DNA of 64,000 nucleotides from Leptospira haakeii (GCF_002812045.1 NZ_NPEG01000008.1:1-64000); one strand, 5' to 3'. Shown: positions 22,452 to 32,165, numbered from the stretch's first letter. The notes: generated by a model from the letters alone, not told the origin. A program made the numbers and translations.

Positions 22452-23726
22452 ATGAACATTCGAAACTTTTGGAAAATCCTAAGCGGGACTTTCCTAATCG
22501 TGGGAGCTTCTACGCTTTCGGCACAAAGCCAAGCGCAAATGTTTTCCAGACCCGGAGTAATTGGTGACTCCTTAAGCCAGGGTTTTTATGGCGCAACCGT
22601 AGAAGAAAAAACTCAGAACTGGGCTTACCCGGTTTTAGTTTCCAAACAAGCTGGCTCCAACGTTTCGTATAACGTATTAAAAGGACCATACTTAAATTTT
22701 GAAGACGTGCTTAAGGGTGATTGTGGGGTATTCTGCATCGCTGCTTCCATTATCGGTGGAAACGGATCTACTGTTGGACTTCCAACACATGCAGGGATCA
22801 CCGGCGCGGATTACACTACCGTTTTACAAACTTCCGGTCAGTGTGAGAATATTAATGCAACTACCTGGGCCAAACAATGGTATTGGGAAACTTGGTATTG
22901 GTATACTTATCGCTGGGTACAAGTTCCAGACTGCCAATCTCCAGATAAATTCCATCAATTCGGTTTAAGAAGTTCCGGCACTCAAATGCAAGTAATGCAA
23001 GCGGTTAAACCTAGCTTCTTGTTCGGAACTGCGGCTGCGAACCATGTACTTTGTACAGCATTAAGCACTTCTACAGATTGTTTAGACCAAGCGAGATTTT
23101 TGAGAGATATTCGTTCCACAATGTCCAAAATGGCTGCGATCGGAACCATCAAAGGTGGAGTTCTATTCACTGTTCCAAATGTGACTTCTATTGCATTCTT
23201 GGAAAATTATAATGATCCTCAAGGAAGAGCAAACTATTCTGGTTTAAAAGCATTCTTCCGTTCTTCAGTTTCAGATCCTTCTCAAGTTTTGGATAAAAAC
23301 GAAGTAGCTACAATCACAAACTTCTTAACTTCTATAAACAACGAAGTGAAAGCTCAGGCTGTAGCTATGGGATTCGCATTAGCTGATCTTAAAGTCCTTT
23401 TTGACGACTTAAAGGAAAATGGCCGTTTGATCAAAAGTCCTTCCGGATACAGTCCAGGTTATGCAAAAGCAAACTGGCCTCTTCCTGGCCAACCTGGTAT
23501 TTTTGGCTTGGATGGAGTACATCCGAATATGTATGGTCATTCGGTTTTTGCAAACGAGCTAATCAAAGCGATCAATTCCAAATACGGTTATTCTATTCCG
23601 CAAGTAAGCGAATACACCGCTTGGTATTACGATTCCTTAAATCGTAATCCGGTTGACTTGAAAAAATTCCTGACAGACACTCTGTTCGGTCAGTTTATTT
23701 CTTGGGTCATTGGGATTTTCGTATAA
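22452..23726 (+). CDS. Secreted SGNH/GDSL-family hydrolase
   Basis: Predicted exported esterase/lipase-like enzyme of 424 residues. A Sec signal peptide occupies about residues 1-29 (hydrophobic core then LSAQSQAQ). Block I is [11 protein letters not shown] with nucleophile Ser40; block V is [16 protein letters not shown] with the Asp354/His357 pair; an [11 protein letters not shown] segment near residue 190 may supply the block III Asn. The spacing between blocks is larger than in small GDSL esterases because of a Trp/Tyr-rich insertion (around 140-155). The C-terminus ends in a hydrophobic helix ([10 protein letters not shown]). The substrate is unknown; lipids or acetylated glycans are possible. 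A GGAG lies 11 bases before the ATG. Confidence 0.85.
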   Translation: MNIRNFWKILSGTFLIVGASTLSAQSQAQMFSRPGVIGDSLSQGFYGATVEEKTQNWAYPVLVSKQAGSNVSYNVLKGPYLNFEDVLKGDCGVFCIAASIIGGNGSTVGLPTHAGITGADYTTVLQTSGQCENINATTWAKQWYWETWYWYTYRWVQVPDCQSPDKFHQFGLRSSGTQMQVMQAVKPSFLFGTAAANHVLCTALSTSTDCLDQARFLRDIRSTMSKMAAIGTIKGGVLFTVPNVTSIAFLENYNDPQGRANYSGLKAFFRSSVSDPSQVLDKNEVATITNFLTSINNEVKAQAVAMGFALADLKVLFDDLKENGRLIKSPSGYSPGYAKANWPLPGQPGIFGLDGVHPNMYGHSVFANELIKAINSKYGYSIPQVSEYTAWYYDSLNRNPVDLKKFLTDTLFGQFISWVIGIFV

Positions 23727-23791
23727 GAGCCTTGGCTCTTTGAAGTCCAAAACAAAATATTTATCAATTCCCGCTCAATAGGGCGGGAATT
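23725..23791 (+). terminator. Tandem hairpins after the SGNH hydrolase gene
   Basis: Two hairpins follow the hydrolase stop codon: AAGAGCC-TT-GGCTCTT (23725-23740, overlapping the TAA) and AATTCCCGC (23766-23774) pairing with GCGGGAATT (23783-23791) across an eight-base loop. Neither has a long T run, though the region beyond is T-rich. They probably end the hydrolase transcript before the next gene. Confidence 0.6.
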
Positions 23792-23831
23792 TCCTAATTC
23801 AACTTTTTAACTTTAATTTCCTTTTATCATC

Positions 23832-24515
23832 ATGCAATTCTTTCGTTCTTATTGGCCCTGGATCTCAGGCGCAGTTATTCTAATTATTTGTATTTTATTT
23901 ATATTCTGGCCGGAAAGAAAAACTTCTACTCCCAGCCTAGGGGAAGAAGCCTCCGAAATTGCAAATCGCAAATACGGTAATAGCGGCACCTTAGAGTTTC
24001 CGGATGCACCTCACCCTTTTGAAGAAGATCCTGACTTAGAAGGTCCTGCCAAAAGACTTTGGCCTGCGGCTTTTAAAGAAAAGAAGTCAGAAGAAGAAAG
24101 AGAAAAGATTAGAGAAGAATGGATCGATTTTGCTGCAAGATATCCTAAAAATATTTATATTCCAAGCGAATTCCGATCAGCGCTTACATCAGAAGATGAG
24201 AAAAAAGCCAGAGAACAATTGGATAAGGTTACTTCTGCGGAATCTAAGTTTGCATTGTCAAGGAATGAAGGCAGATATGCTCAACCCGGATCGGTTCCAA
24301 CACGTCCAAACGATCCGAATGTAACTCCTGAAGAGCAAAAGGCTTACTTCTCTTATAAAATTTCCGAATTAGAATCCAGAATACAATTGATCCAATATGC
24401 GATCCAACAGGGTAGAATGGATGTTTCTCAAATCCCCCAAGCAAATTCAGATGTTGCTTCTTGGCAAAAGGAATTATTACAGTTAAGACAGGCCTCTGAA
24501 TCGGTGCCTAGATAA
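23832..24515 (+). CDS. Membrane-anchored protein of unknown function
   Basis: 227 residues: one N-terminal membrane helix (WISGAVILIICILFIFW, about residues 10-26) and a soluble, charged, probably periplasmic or cytoplasmic remainder with a helical C-terminal half (SYKISELESRIQLIQYAIQQG). No domain is recognised. No purine-rich ribosome-binding site precedes the ATG; the upstream bases are T-rich. It is five bases upstream of the HEAT-repeat gene and the two are likely co-transcribed, so they may work together at the membrane. Confidence 0.7.
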   Translation: MQFFRSYWPWISGAVILIICILFIFWPERKTSTPSLGEEASEIANRKYGNSGTLEFPDAPHPFEEDPDLEGPAKRLWPAAFKEKKSEEEREKIREEWIDFAARYPKNIYIPSEFRSALTSEDEKKAREQLDKVTSAESKFALSRNEGRYAQPGSVPTRPNDPNVTPEEQKAYFSYKISELESRIQLIQYAIQQGRMDVSQIPQANSDVASWQKELLQLRQASESVPR

Positions 24516-24520
24516 TATTT

Positions 24521-26122
24521 ATGAAGTTTAAAGTATATTCTGTTTTTATAATTTCGTTCTTACTGTGTGGAGCCGCTTCGATTTTCGGTTTAACCTTCGG
24601 ATGTTTTGGCCCTCCTCGCCCCGAACTTTTACCTGAAATCCAGGAAGAAGAAGTTCCAAGCTTAGAACAAGTGGTGTCCGATCTCAAAAGCCAGAATCCA
24701 AGAACTAAAGCACAAGCAATTATAGAGTTAGCCTCCAGAAACGAAAGAAAGTTCATCCCTATTGCTCGAGAATGGATGAGATCTTCGGAAGAAATTACAA
24801 GAGGCCCAGCAATCTTAGCATTAGGGATCTGGAAAGATAGAACTTCTCTTCCTGAAATTTTAAACTTTTTACATCCTAAATCTGGAATTGATATAGGAAC
24901 AGTTCTGGAAGCTATCGCAAGAATGGAAGATCCTCAAGCAGGAAATCGTGTAGCAAATCTTCTGAACCAAGAAGATTCGAATATTCGATTATTAGCTGTA
25001 GATACTTTGGTCCGGATCAATGCAAGACAATCCGGAAAAATCATATTAACCTCTGCCAAGTCAAATAAAGATTCGGATAAAGCCAAAACATTCGCAATGG
25101 CATTAGGGAAATTGAATATTATTGAGGCGGAAGATTATCTTATAGATCTATCTTCTCATTCAGAGCCTGGCCCCACTTTGGCAGCATCCTATTTAGCTTT
25201 AGGAAAGATCAGAAGCAAAAAATCGATTCCACTTTTAGTAAAAGCATTACAGGCGGATTTTGATAAGGGAAGAGAAAATGCAAGCATCGCTCTTATCGAT
25301 ATCAAAGACTCTCAAATTTTACCTTTGGTCCTTCCTATTTTAGAAAACCAAGACAGGGAAATTCGGTATAGGGCAGCAGATGTTCTAATAGGAGTCCCGG
25401 ATCCTGGGTTTTCGAACCGGATTCTAGAAGTTCTGACCAAAGGTAAAACTTTGGCAAAAGCTCCCGCTTCTCATGTTTTAGGTCATATCAAATTTTCAAA
25501 AGCAAGAGAAGAAATAGAAAAAACATTATTAGATCCTAATATTCCGGACAGGGAGATTATTGCCCAGTCCTTAGGATATTTAGGTGATAAAAAAAGTATC
25601 CCAATACTTGTTAAAGTCCTACGAGAAGACCAAACAGAAGCAAAATACGGAGCCGTTTGGGCATTAGGTGCAATTGGCTCAGAAGAAGGACTTCCCTATG
25701 TAGAAGAAGCTTGTAAGTCTAAAGACCAAAAATTAGCTAAGATCGCATCCGAAAGTTTAGGAATGATCGCTTCTCCCAAATCTCTTTCTCTTTTAGACAA
25801 AAAAACGGAGGATTTTCCTGATTTGGCACCTATCACTCTCGCGGCAATCACCTCTATTCCAGGAGAAGAGTCCCGTAAAATTTTGGAAAAATATGCAGAG
25901 AGTGGGAATATCAATCTACACCAAGTAGCAGTTTCTCAATTAGGAGCTAAAAAGGATTCCGCGAGTGTGCCTATTTTAATCCGATTACTACAAGAAGATT
26001 CAAGATCTAGAAACAGAAAGTTGATTATCTCTGCCTTAAAATCGGTGACCGGATTGAAATTCGCCTCCAAGAATGAATGGGTGAATTGGTATATCGTAAA
26101 TTTTTCTAAAAAACATCCGTAA
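24521..26122 (+). CDS. HEAT-repeat protein with N-terminal signal/anchor
   Basis: 533 residues: an N-terminal hydrophobic segment (VFIISFLLCGAASIFGL) that can be a signal peptide or anchor, then about a dozen HEAT/PBS-lyase-type repeats from residue 50 to 500 (for example GAVWALGAIGSEEGLPYVEEA and QSLGYLGDKKSIPILVKVL, with Ala/Leu-rich helix pairs about 31 residues apart). Such solenoids bind other proteins. It ends inside the 3' end of the opposing phosphatase gene (17-base tail-to-tail overlap). Function unknown. Confidence 0.85.
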   Translation: MKFKVYSVFIISFLLCGAASIFGLTFGCFGPPRPELLPEIQEEEVPSLEQVVSDLKSQNPRTKAQAIIELASRNERKFIPIAREWMRSSEEITRGPAILALGIWKDRTSLPEILNFLHPKSGIDIGTVLEAIARMEDPQAGNRVANLLNQEDSNIRLLAVDTLVRINARQSGKIILTSAKSNKDSDKAKTFAMALGKLNIIEAEDYLIDLSSHSEPGPTLAASYLALGKIRSKKSIPLLVKALQADFDKGRENASIALIDIKDSQILPLVLPILENQDREIRYRAADVLIGVPDPGFSNRILEVLTKGKTLAKAPASHVLGHIKFSKAREEIEKTLLDPNIPDREIIAQSLGYLGDKKSIPILVKVLREDQTEAKYGAVWALGAIGSEEGLPYVEEACKSKDQKLAKIASESLGMIASPKSLSLLDKKTEDFPDLAPITLAAITSIPGEESRKILEKYAESGNINLHQVAVSQLGAKKDSASVPILIRLLQEDSRSRNRKLIISALKSVTGLKFASKNEWVNWYIVNFSKKHP

Positions 26123-28655
26123 GTTTCAAAAGAATAGGGTGATCTGGGTCTATTACCTGCGCCCTTTTAGCGAATTTTTTGGCTTCTTCCGTTTGATTTA
26201 AGTTTTTATAAATATCTGCTAAGTTGATCAGATTATTCATATAACTCTTGTCCAAAGTGTATGCGATCTTTCCGAAATATTCCGCCTTTTGGAAATCCTT
26301 ATTTAATTTACTGGAATAAGATGCGTAATATTGGGATTCCAATCTTTTAGGATTTAAATTTGCAGCTCTCTCAAAAGACCAAGAAGCAGAAGAAAAATCT
26401 TTGAGCTTCAGATAGGATTTTCCAAGCAAAATAAAGAATTCTTCTCTGTCGGAGAAAATTGTTTTGTATTCATTCAAATAATCGATCAAAGGAGAATAGG
26501 ACTTTTTCTTATAAAGTGCCTTGGCATGTTCCAGTATTTCGTTTAAAGGTGTTTCGTTCTTTAATTGGGGTTCTACAAGATATTCCAATTTTAAGAGAGT
26601 AAAATCATCCGTTAATTCCCCAAACTCTAGGGTTTTTTCATATATATCTTTCAGATCACCGCCTGATTCTTCTACTGTTCGTAAAAATTTGGTCTCGTCT
26701 TCGTTTACAATTCGCCCTCTTTCGTCGTTCCCGATTAGAACATCATCTTTACCGTCAGATCCCAATATCAGTACATCATACTTCTTTAATTGAAAAAACT
26801 TTACGAAGAAATTCTCTTCATTCCCTGGAATACCGATCTTTCGCAATGTAAGTTCATTTTCCAAAAATCCCGCAGATCCATCTCTATACAATACCGGCCA
26901 AGGGTGTTCTGCATTGATATAATAAAGTGCACCGGTTCTTTCGTTCAATAAACCTATCACTACGGAAATATACATAGATCCATCGAAGGATTCAAAAATC
27001 CCTTGCAGCTCTAAAAAGGATTCCTTCAGCCATGATTCGGGAGGTTTCGAATATCCACCGTTACGATTGGTTCTGGTCAATAAGGATTGAAAAACAGTCC
27101 CCATTACAAGCGCACCACCCGCACCTTGGATAGATTTTCCCATTGCATCTCCGTTTACGAATACTGTATATTTTTCTCCTTGGATGGAAATATTTCCGGA
27201 AATACTGATATCTCCGCCTATTTCATAATGTTTTTCTTTGAACAAAATTGCCTTCTTTTGTTTGGAAAAGAAATCTATCTTCAGAGAAGGACTAACAGTA
27301 TTGTTTGTAAACAAAGGTCGAATAAGTAGAGAAGTTAGGAAATAATCTCCATCTTGTTGAGTCTTCAGTTTATTTATGTTCGCCAAGGATACATTTAACT
27401 CTTGAGTTCTTTCTTGGACCTTATTCTCCAAATGTTCATTCAATTCCTCCACTTGTTCGTTCAAACGTACAAATTTGTTGGCAAGAATTGTAGCGATACT
27501 GATGATAAAAAAGAAAAATGCATAACCGACAGTCCGAGGAAAAACAAATAGGTTTCGATTGGACATCGTGTCCAAAATTGTGGACAATGCTACGACAGAA
27601 ACTCCAATCAAGATGAGCAATGCATCTCTATCCTTTATTCTAATCTTATGGATCAAATAATAAAAGATAAGGACCATATAGGCCGCCCAACCCAATTGTA
27701 CTGCGGAGCTATTCAGCTGATTATATAAAATTACATTATTCGAGAAAATATAGAATGCTATAAAAACTCCATAAATCGTATCCAACACATTTATAAATTT
27801 CCCTCTCTGGAATTTAAAATAAGATCGGATAAAATTCGCAAATATAGGAATAAGCGCGGTTAGAATAATATATTCCGTTTTTTTCATATATAAGAACGGA
27901 ATTCCCAGATCGTATTTGATCTGGTTTCGGAGGAATTGATAGATCACAAGAAAGATAGTGAATAGTCCGAAATACAGATTTTCGGTGTCCGTCCTTCTTC
28001 TCATGAATAAAAATAAAAAATACCCTCCCACGGTCAGATAGATCATCAATAGTGCAATTTTAGTATATTCTGCCCTATAATAATCCCCTTGAATCAAACG
28101 AGTGTCTCCTATTTCGGTTCTGTCCTGTTCAATTCCAGCCTCTGGATGAAAGTATTTTTTCACTTCCAGGACGAGTATATTCTCCTTCCCTCCCCGGATT
28201 AACTCGGGAGGGATCGAGTATATTCTGATTTTATCATATGCCTGGGGCTCTGAAGAATTCATATCCCCGGTTTCTCCGATTAGTTTTCCGTTCAGATAAG
28301 TTTTATCCTTATCCGTTAAGGTCCCTAAACGGACCGAGATCCCGGCAGCCTTCCAAGTTTCAGGAGCGATAAATTTTTTAATTATATAAACCTTATCTAC
28401 CGATTCGTCGGAAACCCTATAAACTCCAGGAGCATTGTATGGATTTGTTTTGATCCTGAGATCTTCTCCACTTAAATAAGAAGAGGAGAATTGTTTCGGG
28501 TCTAAAATTTCTTCCGTAATTTCCCAAGTATGGTTATCAGTGGAATTTAGGCTGGAGATTGTGTCGAAGGATCCAATTTTTTGAATCTCTTTCGGGAAAA
28601 GTAAATTTGGAAAAAGTAAAATTGATATGAGGACGATTGCGGAACGAATCTGCAT
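26106..28655 (-). CDS. 7TM-DISM receptor with SpoIIE-type PP2C phosphatase and TPR tail
   Basis: A sensor-phosphatase of about 849 residues. After a signal peptide (MQIRSAIVLISILLF), an external 7TMR-DISM beta domain spans about 35-180, seven membrane helices about 190-400, and a coiled coil (EQVEELNEHLENKVQERTQEL) about 405-435. The PP2C/SpoIIE domain (GGDISISGNI, NGDAMGKSIQGAGGALVMG, DVLILGSDGKDDV) covers about 460-680, and TPRs end the protein. It probably dephosphorylates a serine-phosphorylated anti-sigma antagonist in response to an external ligand. The ATG at 28655 follows AAGGA by eight bases; a longer frame begins at a TTG at 28688. Confidence 0.92.
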   Translation of the reverse strand: MQIRSAIVLISILLFPNLLFPKEIQKIGSFDTISSLNSTDNHTWEITEEILDPKQFSSSYLSGEDLRIKTNPYNAPGVYRVSDESVDKVYIIKKFIAPETWKAAGISVRLGTLTDKDKTYLNGKLIGETGDMNSSEPQAYDKIRIYSIPPELIRGGKENILVLEVKKYFHPEAGIEQDRTEIGDTRLIQGDYYRAEYTKIALLMIYLTVGGYFLFLFMRRRTDTENLYFGLFTIFLVIYQFLRNQIKYDLGIPFLYMKKTEYIILTALIPIFANFIRSYFKFQRGKFINVLDTIYGVFIAFYIFSNNVILYNQLNSSAVQLGWAAYMVLIFYYLIHKIRIKDRDALLILIGVSVVALSTILDTMSNRNLFVFPRTVGYAFFFFIISIATILANKFVRLNEQVEELNEHLENKVQERTQELNVSLANINKLKTQQDGDYFLTSLLIRPLFTNNTVSPSLKIDFFSKQKKAILFKEKHYEIGGDISISGNISIQGEKYTVFVNGDAMGKSIQGAGGALVMGTVFQSLLTRTNRNGGYSKPPESWLKESFLELQGIFESFDGSMYISVVIGLLNERTGALYYINAEHPWPVLYRDGSAGFLENELTLRKIGIPGNEENFFVKFFQLKKYDVLILGSDGKDDVLIGNDERGRIVNEDETKFLRTVEESGGDLKDIYEKTLEFGELTDDFTLLKLEYLVEPQLKNETPLNEILEHAKALYKKKSYSPLIDYLNEYKTIFSDREEFFILLGKSYLKLKDFSSASWSFERAANLNPKRLESQYYASYSSKLNKDFQKAEYFGKIAYTLDKSYMNNLINLADIYKNLNQTEEAKKFAKRAQVIDPDHPILLKLTDVF

Positions 28656-28988
28656 CGGAATTTCCTTGGATTGAAAATTGGATTTCAAATCTTCATGTTC
28701 TTTGGTACGGCCAAGTCTAAACCGACCTTAGGCTGAATTAAGAACAGAACTAAAGAACAATGTTCGGAATTTTCAGATGCGAGTTTTTTCTTTTTCGACT
28801 TGCGAACGTTAGTTTAAGAGTCCGATTTTAAAGAATTCTCACAAGTACATTTTTGAAAGATAGATTACAACTCTATGTCTTTAATTCCGGAATTTATATT
28901 CCGAAATAATCGCTACTAAGAAATCAAAAGAACCTCGTCCGAAAAATCTCTCGAAAATCCAGAATCTTTCGGACGAATTGAAAGAGGT
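28656..28988. other. 333-base intergenic region
   Basis: Lies between two minus-strand genes, upstream of the phosphatase gene and downstream of the DUF1304 gene. It contains the hairpin terminator at 28935-28976, a small hairpin CGGAAT-TTAT-ATTCCG (28888-28903), and AAGAACA repeats with a GAACA-A-TGTTC dyad near 28760. The promoter of the phosphatase gene should be here, but no -35/-10 pair stands out. No open frame of interest. Confidence 0.5.
28935..28976 (-). terminator. Hairpin terminator after the DUF1304 gene
   Basis: TCGTCCGAAA (28935-28944) and TTTCGGACGA (28967-28976) form a perfect 10-base stem with a 22-base loop, 12 bases after the stop codon of the minus-strand DUF1304 gene. 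On the minus strand it is followed by GGTTCTTTTGATTTC, a T-rich tail consistent with intrinsic termination. Confidence 0.7.
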
Positions 28989-29375
28989 CTATCTTGTGAT
29001 AGAAATAAAATATAATATAACTGCAATCAAAGGAGGAAGTCCTTGGATAATCGCAGCTCTTGCCATTGCAGGTTTAGAAACTAATAATACAAGCCCTGCC
29101 CCGAAAACAGAAAGACAAGAGAATGCTAAAATCGCAGGAGCATGACAGGTATGTATTTCGAAAAAGATTGCTCCATATAAAGCGCCTATCGCCAAAAACA
29201 AATTATAAAATCCTTGGTTTAAAAAGACTCCCTTCATTGCTTCCGCTAATTTAGTATCTGTGACACCGAATCTTCTATGAATACGAGGGCGCATCCATAA
29301 TACACTTTCCATTATGAAGATCCAAACATGTAGCAAGCCTACAATAGCTGCTAAAATCCTTACTGTTAATATCAT
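28989..29375 (-). CDS. DUF1304-family membrane protein
   Basis: 128 residues with four hydrophobic helices. The family pattern is clear: LLHVWIFIMESVLWMRPRIHRRFGV at the N-terminus, then KGVFLNQGFYNLFLAIGALYGAIFF in the middle and a GLPPLIAVILYFIS end. The biochemical role of DUF1304 is unknown. It stands alone, with a terminator after it and a 363-base region before it separating it from the divergent signalling gene. Confidence 0.88.
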   Translation of the reverse strand: MILTVRILAAIVGLLHVWIFIMESVLWMRPRIHRRFGVTDTKLAEAMKGVFLNQGFYNLFLAIGALYGAIFFEIHTCHAPAILAFSCLSVFGAGLVLLVSKPAMARAAIIQGLPPLIAVILYFISITR

Positions 29376-29738
29376 TCCATCCTCTCCTCGGATATAAATC
29401 CCTTGGAGTTATAATTCGGTATTCTTTTTTGTAAAGAGGTATTTGTTATCAACAACCTTATAGGAAGTCCTGATTTACGCAGAGCGACACAAGATCACAG
29501 GTAGTAGCAATCCGAATAATTTCAGAAAAACCAAGCTTTTTCACTGAAGGGGGCAGATAACGTATCCGGCGGAATAGTGTCCATTAATTATCTACGATTT
29601 AAGAAAAAATGTTTTACATTTTCATCTTTACAAAGTTATACAAATTCAATTCAATTGATCCCGCATAATGAAAACTTAAAGTTCTAATTTTAGGATTTTT
29701 ATATATGCAAAATATTTAAAACACGCTCTGCTTTAATA
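29376..29738. other. 363-base divergent intergenic region
   Basis: Separates the minus-strand DUF1304 gene from the plus-strand receiver/kinase gene, so it should hold both promoters. A good sigma-70-like promoter is seen for the plus strand at 29613-29641. AT-rich, with a small TTGTT-ATC-AACAA hairpin near 29450. A four-codon open frame (ATG at 29705, preceded by AGGA) sits before the kinase start. No longer gene is visible. Confidence 0.5.
29613..29641 (+). promoter_or_regulatory. Sigma-70-type promoter for the receiver/kinase gene
   Basis: TTTACA (29613-29618) and TTATAC (29636-29641) are separated by exactly 17 bases, close to the TTGACA/TATAAT consensus. Transcription would start near 29648 and leave a 5' leader of about 90 bases before the ATG at 29739. 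Confidence 0.5.
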
Positions 29739-31007
29739 ATGGCATTCAGATTAAACCTACATAATCCAATTTTAATCGTAGAGGATCAGGCTGAAACTCG
29801 AGATCTTATCGCAAGATTAGCCAGAAGTTTCGGTGTAGATACAGATACCGCCTCGGATGGAAAGATCGGCTGCGAGATGGCAGAGTCAAAGGAATATTCC
29901 CTTTACTTAGTGGATCTGGAAATGCCAGTCATGAACGGATTCGATTTTATAAAAAAGATAAAGGAGAAAAAACCTGAGTCATTATTCATCGTAATTTCAG
30001 GGAATGTTATCCCGGAGATCATCATCAAAGTGATGAAATTAGGTATATTCGATTATATTATCAAACCGATCGACAGAGAAAGATTATACCAAGTGCTGGA
30101 TAGGATTTCAGAATTTATACGATTAAAAGAAAGCGAGAGAATCCTTGTACAGGAAAACGAAGAACGCCTTAAGGCTCAGCTAAATTGGATCCTATACAAA
30201 CAATCCTGGCTCACCGATCTGGAAAAAAATATAGATCTTTCCAAGAGCACACTTAACAACCTAAAACAAAGTTTTTTTAGTGGAGGAGGTTTTGGAGCAA
30301 TTGTAAGTATTGTAGAAATACTCCAAGCAAGCGCTAAAAAGGAGGATTCATCTTATAATTTTTCTTCCGATGTAGTAGAATTACTTTTTGAGAATATTTA
30401 TTATACGAAAAAAGGGCTTCGTTCTCTCGAAAAAAGTCTAGAGATCCTTAATAAAAACTTTCAAAGTTCTTTTCAAAAAACGAATAGCGAACAGATACAC
30501 GACCTATTGGAAAAATCCAGATTAAAACTAGCGAACTCTAACCAACAATATAAGAAAAAAAAGAACGTGATAATCCCTCAGATTTCACTTCCTACGAATG
30601 GATATGATATAGATGCGGATCCAGATTCTCTGAGTCGGATATTTACAGAACTATTGATCAATGCTTTAAAATATTCTTCTAATAATTCCGTGATAAACAT
30701 ATATATCTCCGTTTCGGGTGGATACTTGAATATCAATCTGAAAAACGAATTCGATCCACAATCAATCCCAGGCATCCCTAAAAACAAGGAACTGCTAGTC
30801 AAACAACCATTCTACCGACTTGCCGGCTTTGTGGATGAAAATTTGGAAGAAGAGGAATATTTTACCGGTTTAGGATTGACGATTGTGGACTTCGTAATAA
30901 AAAAACACGGTGGGATTTTCTCAATACATAATGTTATCGATCATTCTCTTGGAGAAAAACCTGTAGAAGTGGTACTCGCCACAGTTTCTTTGCCTATCGT
31001 AGATTGA
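29739..31007 (+). CDS. Receiver domain fused to a histidine-kinase ATPase
   Basis: 422 residues. The N-terminal receiver domain (about 10-128) has the acidic pair at Glu15/Asp16, phospho-acceptor Asp59 in LVDLEMPVMNG and the conserved Lys in DYIIKPID near 108. A helical middle (about 145-290) includes NNLKQSFFSGGGFGAIVSIVEIL, which resembles a dimerisation helix, but I see no standard H-box histidine followed by E/D-x-R-T-P. The C-terminal HATPase has the N-box TELLINALKYS near 305 and TGLGLTIVDFVIKKHGG near 370. It overlaps the next gene by one base. It may phosphorylate another protein, or act as a phosphatase; the upstream ribosome-binding site is weak. Confidence 0.85.
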   Translation: MAFRLNLHNPILIVEDQAETRDLIARLARSFGVDTDTASDGKIGCEMAESKEYSLYLVDLEMPVMNGFDFIKKIKEKKPESLFIVISGNVIPEIIIKVMKLGIFDYIIKPIDRERLYQVLDRISEFIRLKESERILVQENEERLKAQLNWILYKQSWLTDLEKNIDLSKSTLNNLKQSFFSGGGFGAIVSIVEILQASAKKEDSSYNFSSDVVELLFENIYYTKKGLRSLEKSLEILNKNFQSSFQKTNSEQIHDLLEKSRLKLANSNQQYKKKKNVIIPQISLPTNGYDIDADPDSLSRIFTELLINALKYSSNNSVINIYISVSGGYLNINLKNEFDPQSIPGIPKNKELLVKQPFYRLAGFVDENLEEEEYFTGLGLTIVDFVIKKHGGIFSIHNVIDHSLGEKPVEVVLATVSLPIVD

Positions 31008-32059
31008 TGTTCGAAACCACAAATCTGATCCATTATTTAAAAGCTGCAATAATCGCACAATTAGGCTTTCTGATCTTAAACTTTCTGATCCGAGTCAGAC
31101 TAAGCTCACGTAGTCTACTTGGAAGTTTATTCATATCTTCTTTGATCGCTTATTTTATTTGTCCCTGGCTGGATCATTCTGCAAATCTATTCTTACTAAT
31201 ACTAGTCCATTCCGGCTGTTTTTCTGTTTCTATCTTTTTCTATTTATTTGTATCCAGCCTTTTCGAAGACGGTTTCAAATTGAAAGTCTGGCATGGTGTA
31301 TTATTTTTTTCTCTAAATACATTCTGTTTTTATGTTTTTCTTGCTTCAGATATCAGAAGCCAAGGTTCTGTTTTAGCCAAAGTATTATTCAGCATGCCCC
31401 AGGTATTCTATCTAGGACTTATCTTACTCACTTTAGGAAGAGTTTTAAAAGATAAGAATATAGATTTATTAGAATCCAGAAGAGAATTCAGGGTTATCTT
31501 TTCTTGGGTAACAGGGCTTTATAGCATGTCAGTCGTATTGATGGAAGTAATCACCAAAGACGCTGGATATTCTGCACAATTAGATCTGATCAATTCTTCC
31601 TTCATATTTGTATTGGTATTTTTCATTTCATTTAGAATTTTCCAATTCAGAGAAAACATATTTCCAAATGGAGAAGTTCAAAAAGAAGAAACAACCGATG
31701 AGCCTTTAGACGAAGCCCTGCTCAAAAAACTGGATTCTCTTTTAAAGGACCAAAAGGTATTCTTACAAGAAAACCTGACGATCTTAGGTTTGGCAAAACA
31801 GTTAAACGTCCCAGAGAAGAAGGTCCGTAGGCTTATTAATAAAGGATTGGGATACAGGAACTTCAACGAATTCCTAAACCATTACAGAATACAAGAAGCA
31901 AAGTTTATACTCTCAAATCCGGGCAAAAATGATTTTCAGGTACTTAGGATCGCGATGGATTTGGGTTACGGTTCCCTTGCCCCATTCAATAGAGCTTTTA
32001 AAGAAATAGTGGGAACGACCCCCAGCGATTTCAGAAAACAAAACAGTTCTGCAAAATAG
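31007..32059 (+). CDS. Membrane-bound AraC-family transcription regulator
   Basis: 350 residues. The N-terminal 215 residues form about seven hydrophobic helices; the C-terminal part is an AraC DNA-binding domain with two helix-turn-helix units (LTILGLAKQLNVPEKKVRRLI and DFQVLRIAMDLGYGSLAPFNRAFKEIVGTTPSDFR). Membrane-tethered AraC proteins are common in Leptospira. The ATG at 31007 overlaps the preceding TGA by one base (TGATG), showing coupled translation with the receiver/kinase, so the two are probably one signalling route. Target genes unknown; the adjacent hydroxylase gene is one candidate. Confidence 0.9.
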   Translation: MFETTNLIHYLKAAIIAQLGFLILNFLIRVRLSSRSLLGSLFISSLIAYFICPWLDHSANLFLLILVHSGCFSVSIFFYLFVSSLFEDGFKLKVWHGVLFFSLNTFCFYVFLASDIRSQGSVLAKVLFSMPQVFYLGLILLTLGRVLKDKNIDLLESRREFRVIFSWVTGLYSMSVVLMEVITKDAGYSAQLDLINSSFIFVLVFFISFRIFQFRENIFPNGEVQKEETTDEPLDEALLKKLDSLLKDQKVFLQENLTILGLAKQLNVPEKKVRRLINKGLGYRNFNEFLNHYRIQEAKFILSNPGKNDFQVLRIAMDLGYGSLAPFNRAFKEIVGTTPSDFRKQNSSAK

Positions 32060-32165
32060 CTAATCAAATCCGGGATCAATCAGCGATTATCCGAAATCAA
32101 TCGGATTCAAATCTGGAAAAATGTTCTAATGATCCATCAAACCCTTCGGGTGAAAAGGATCAAAC

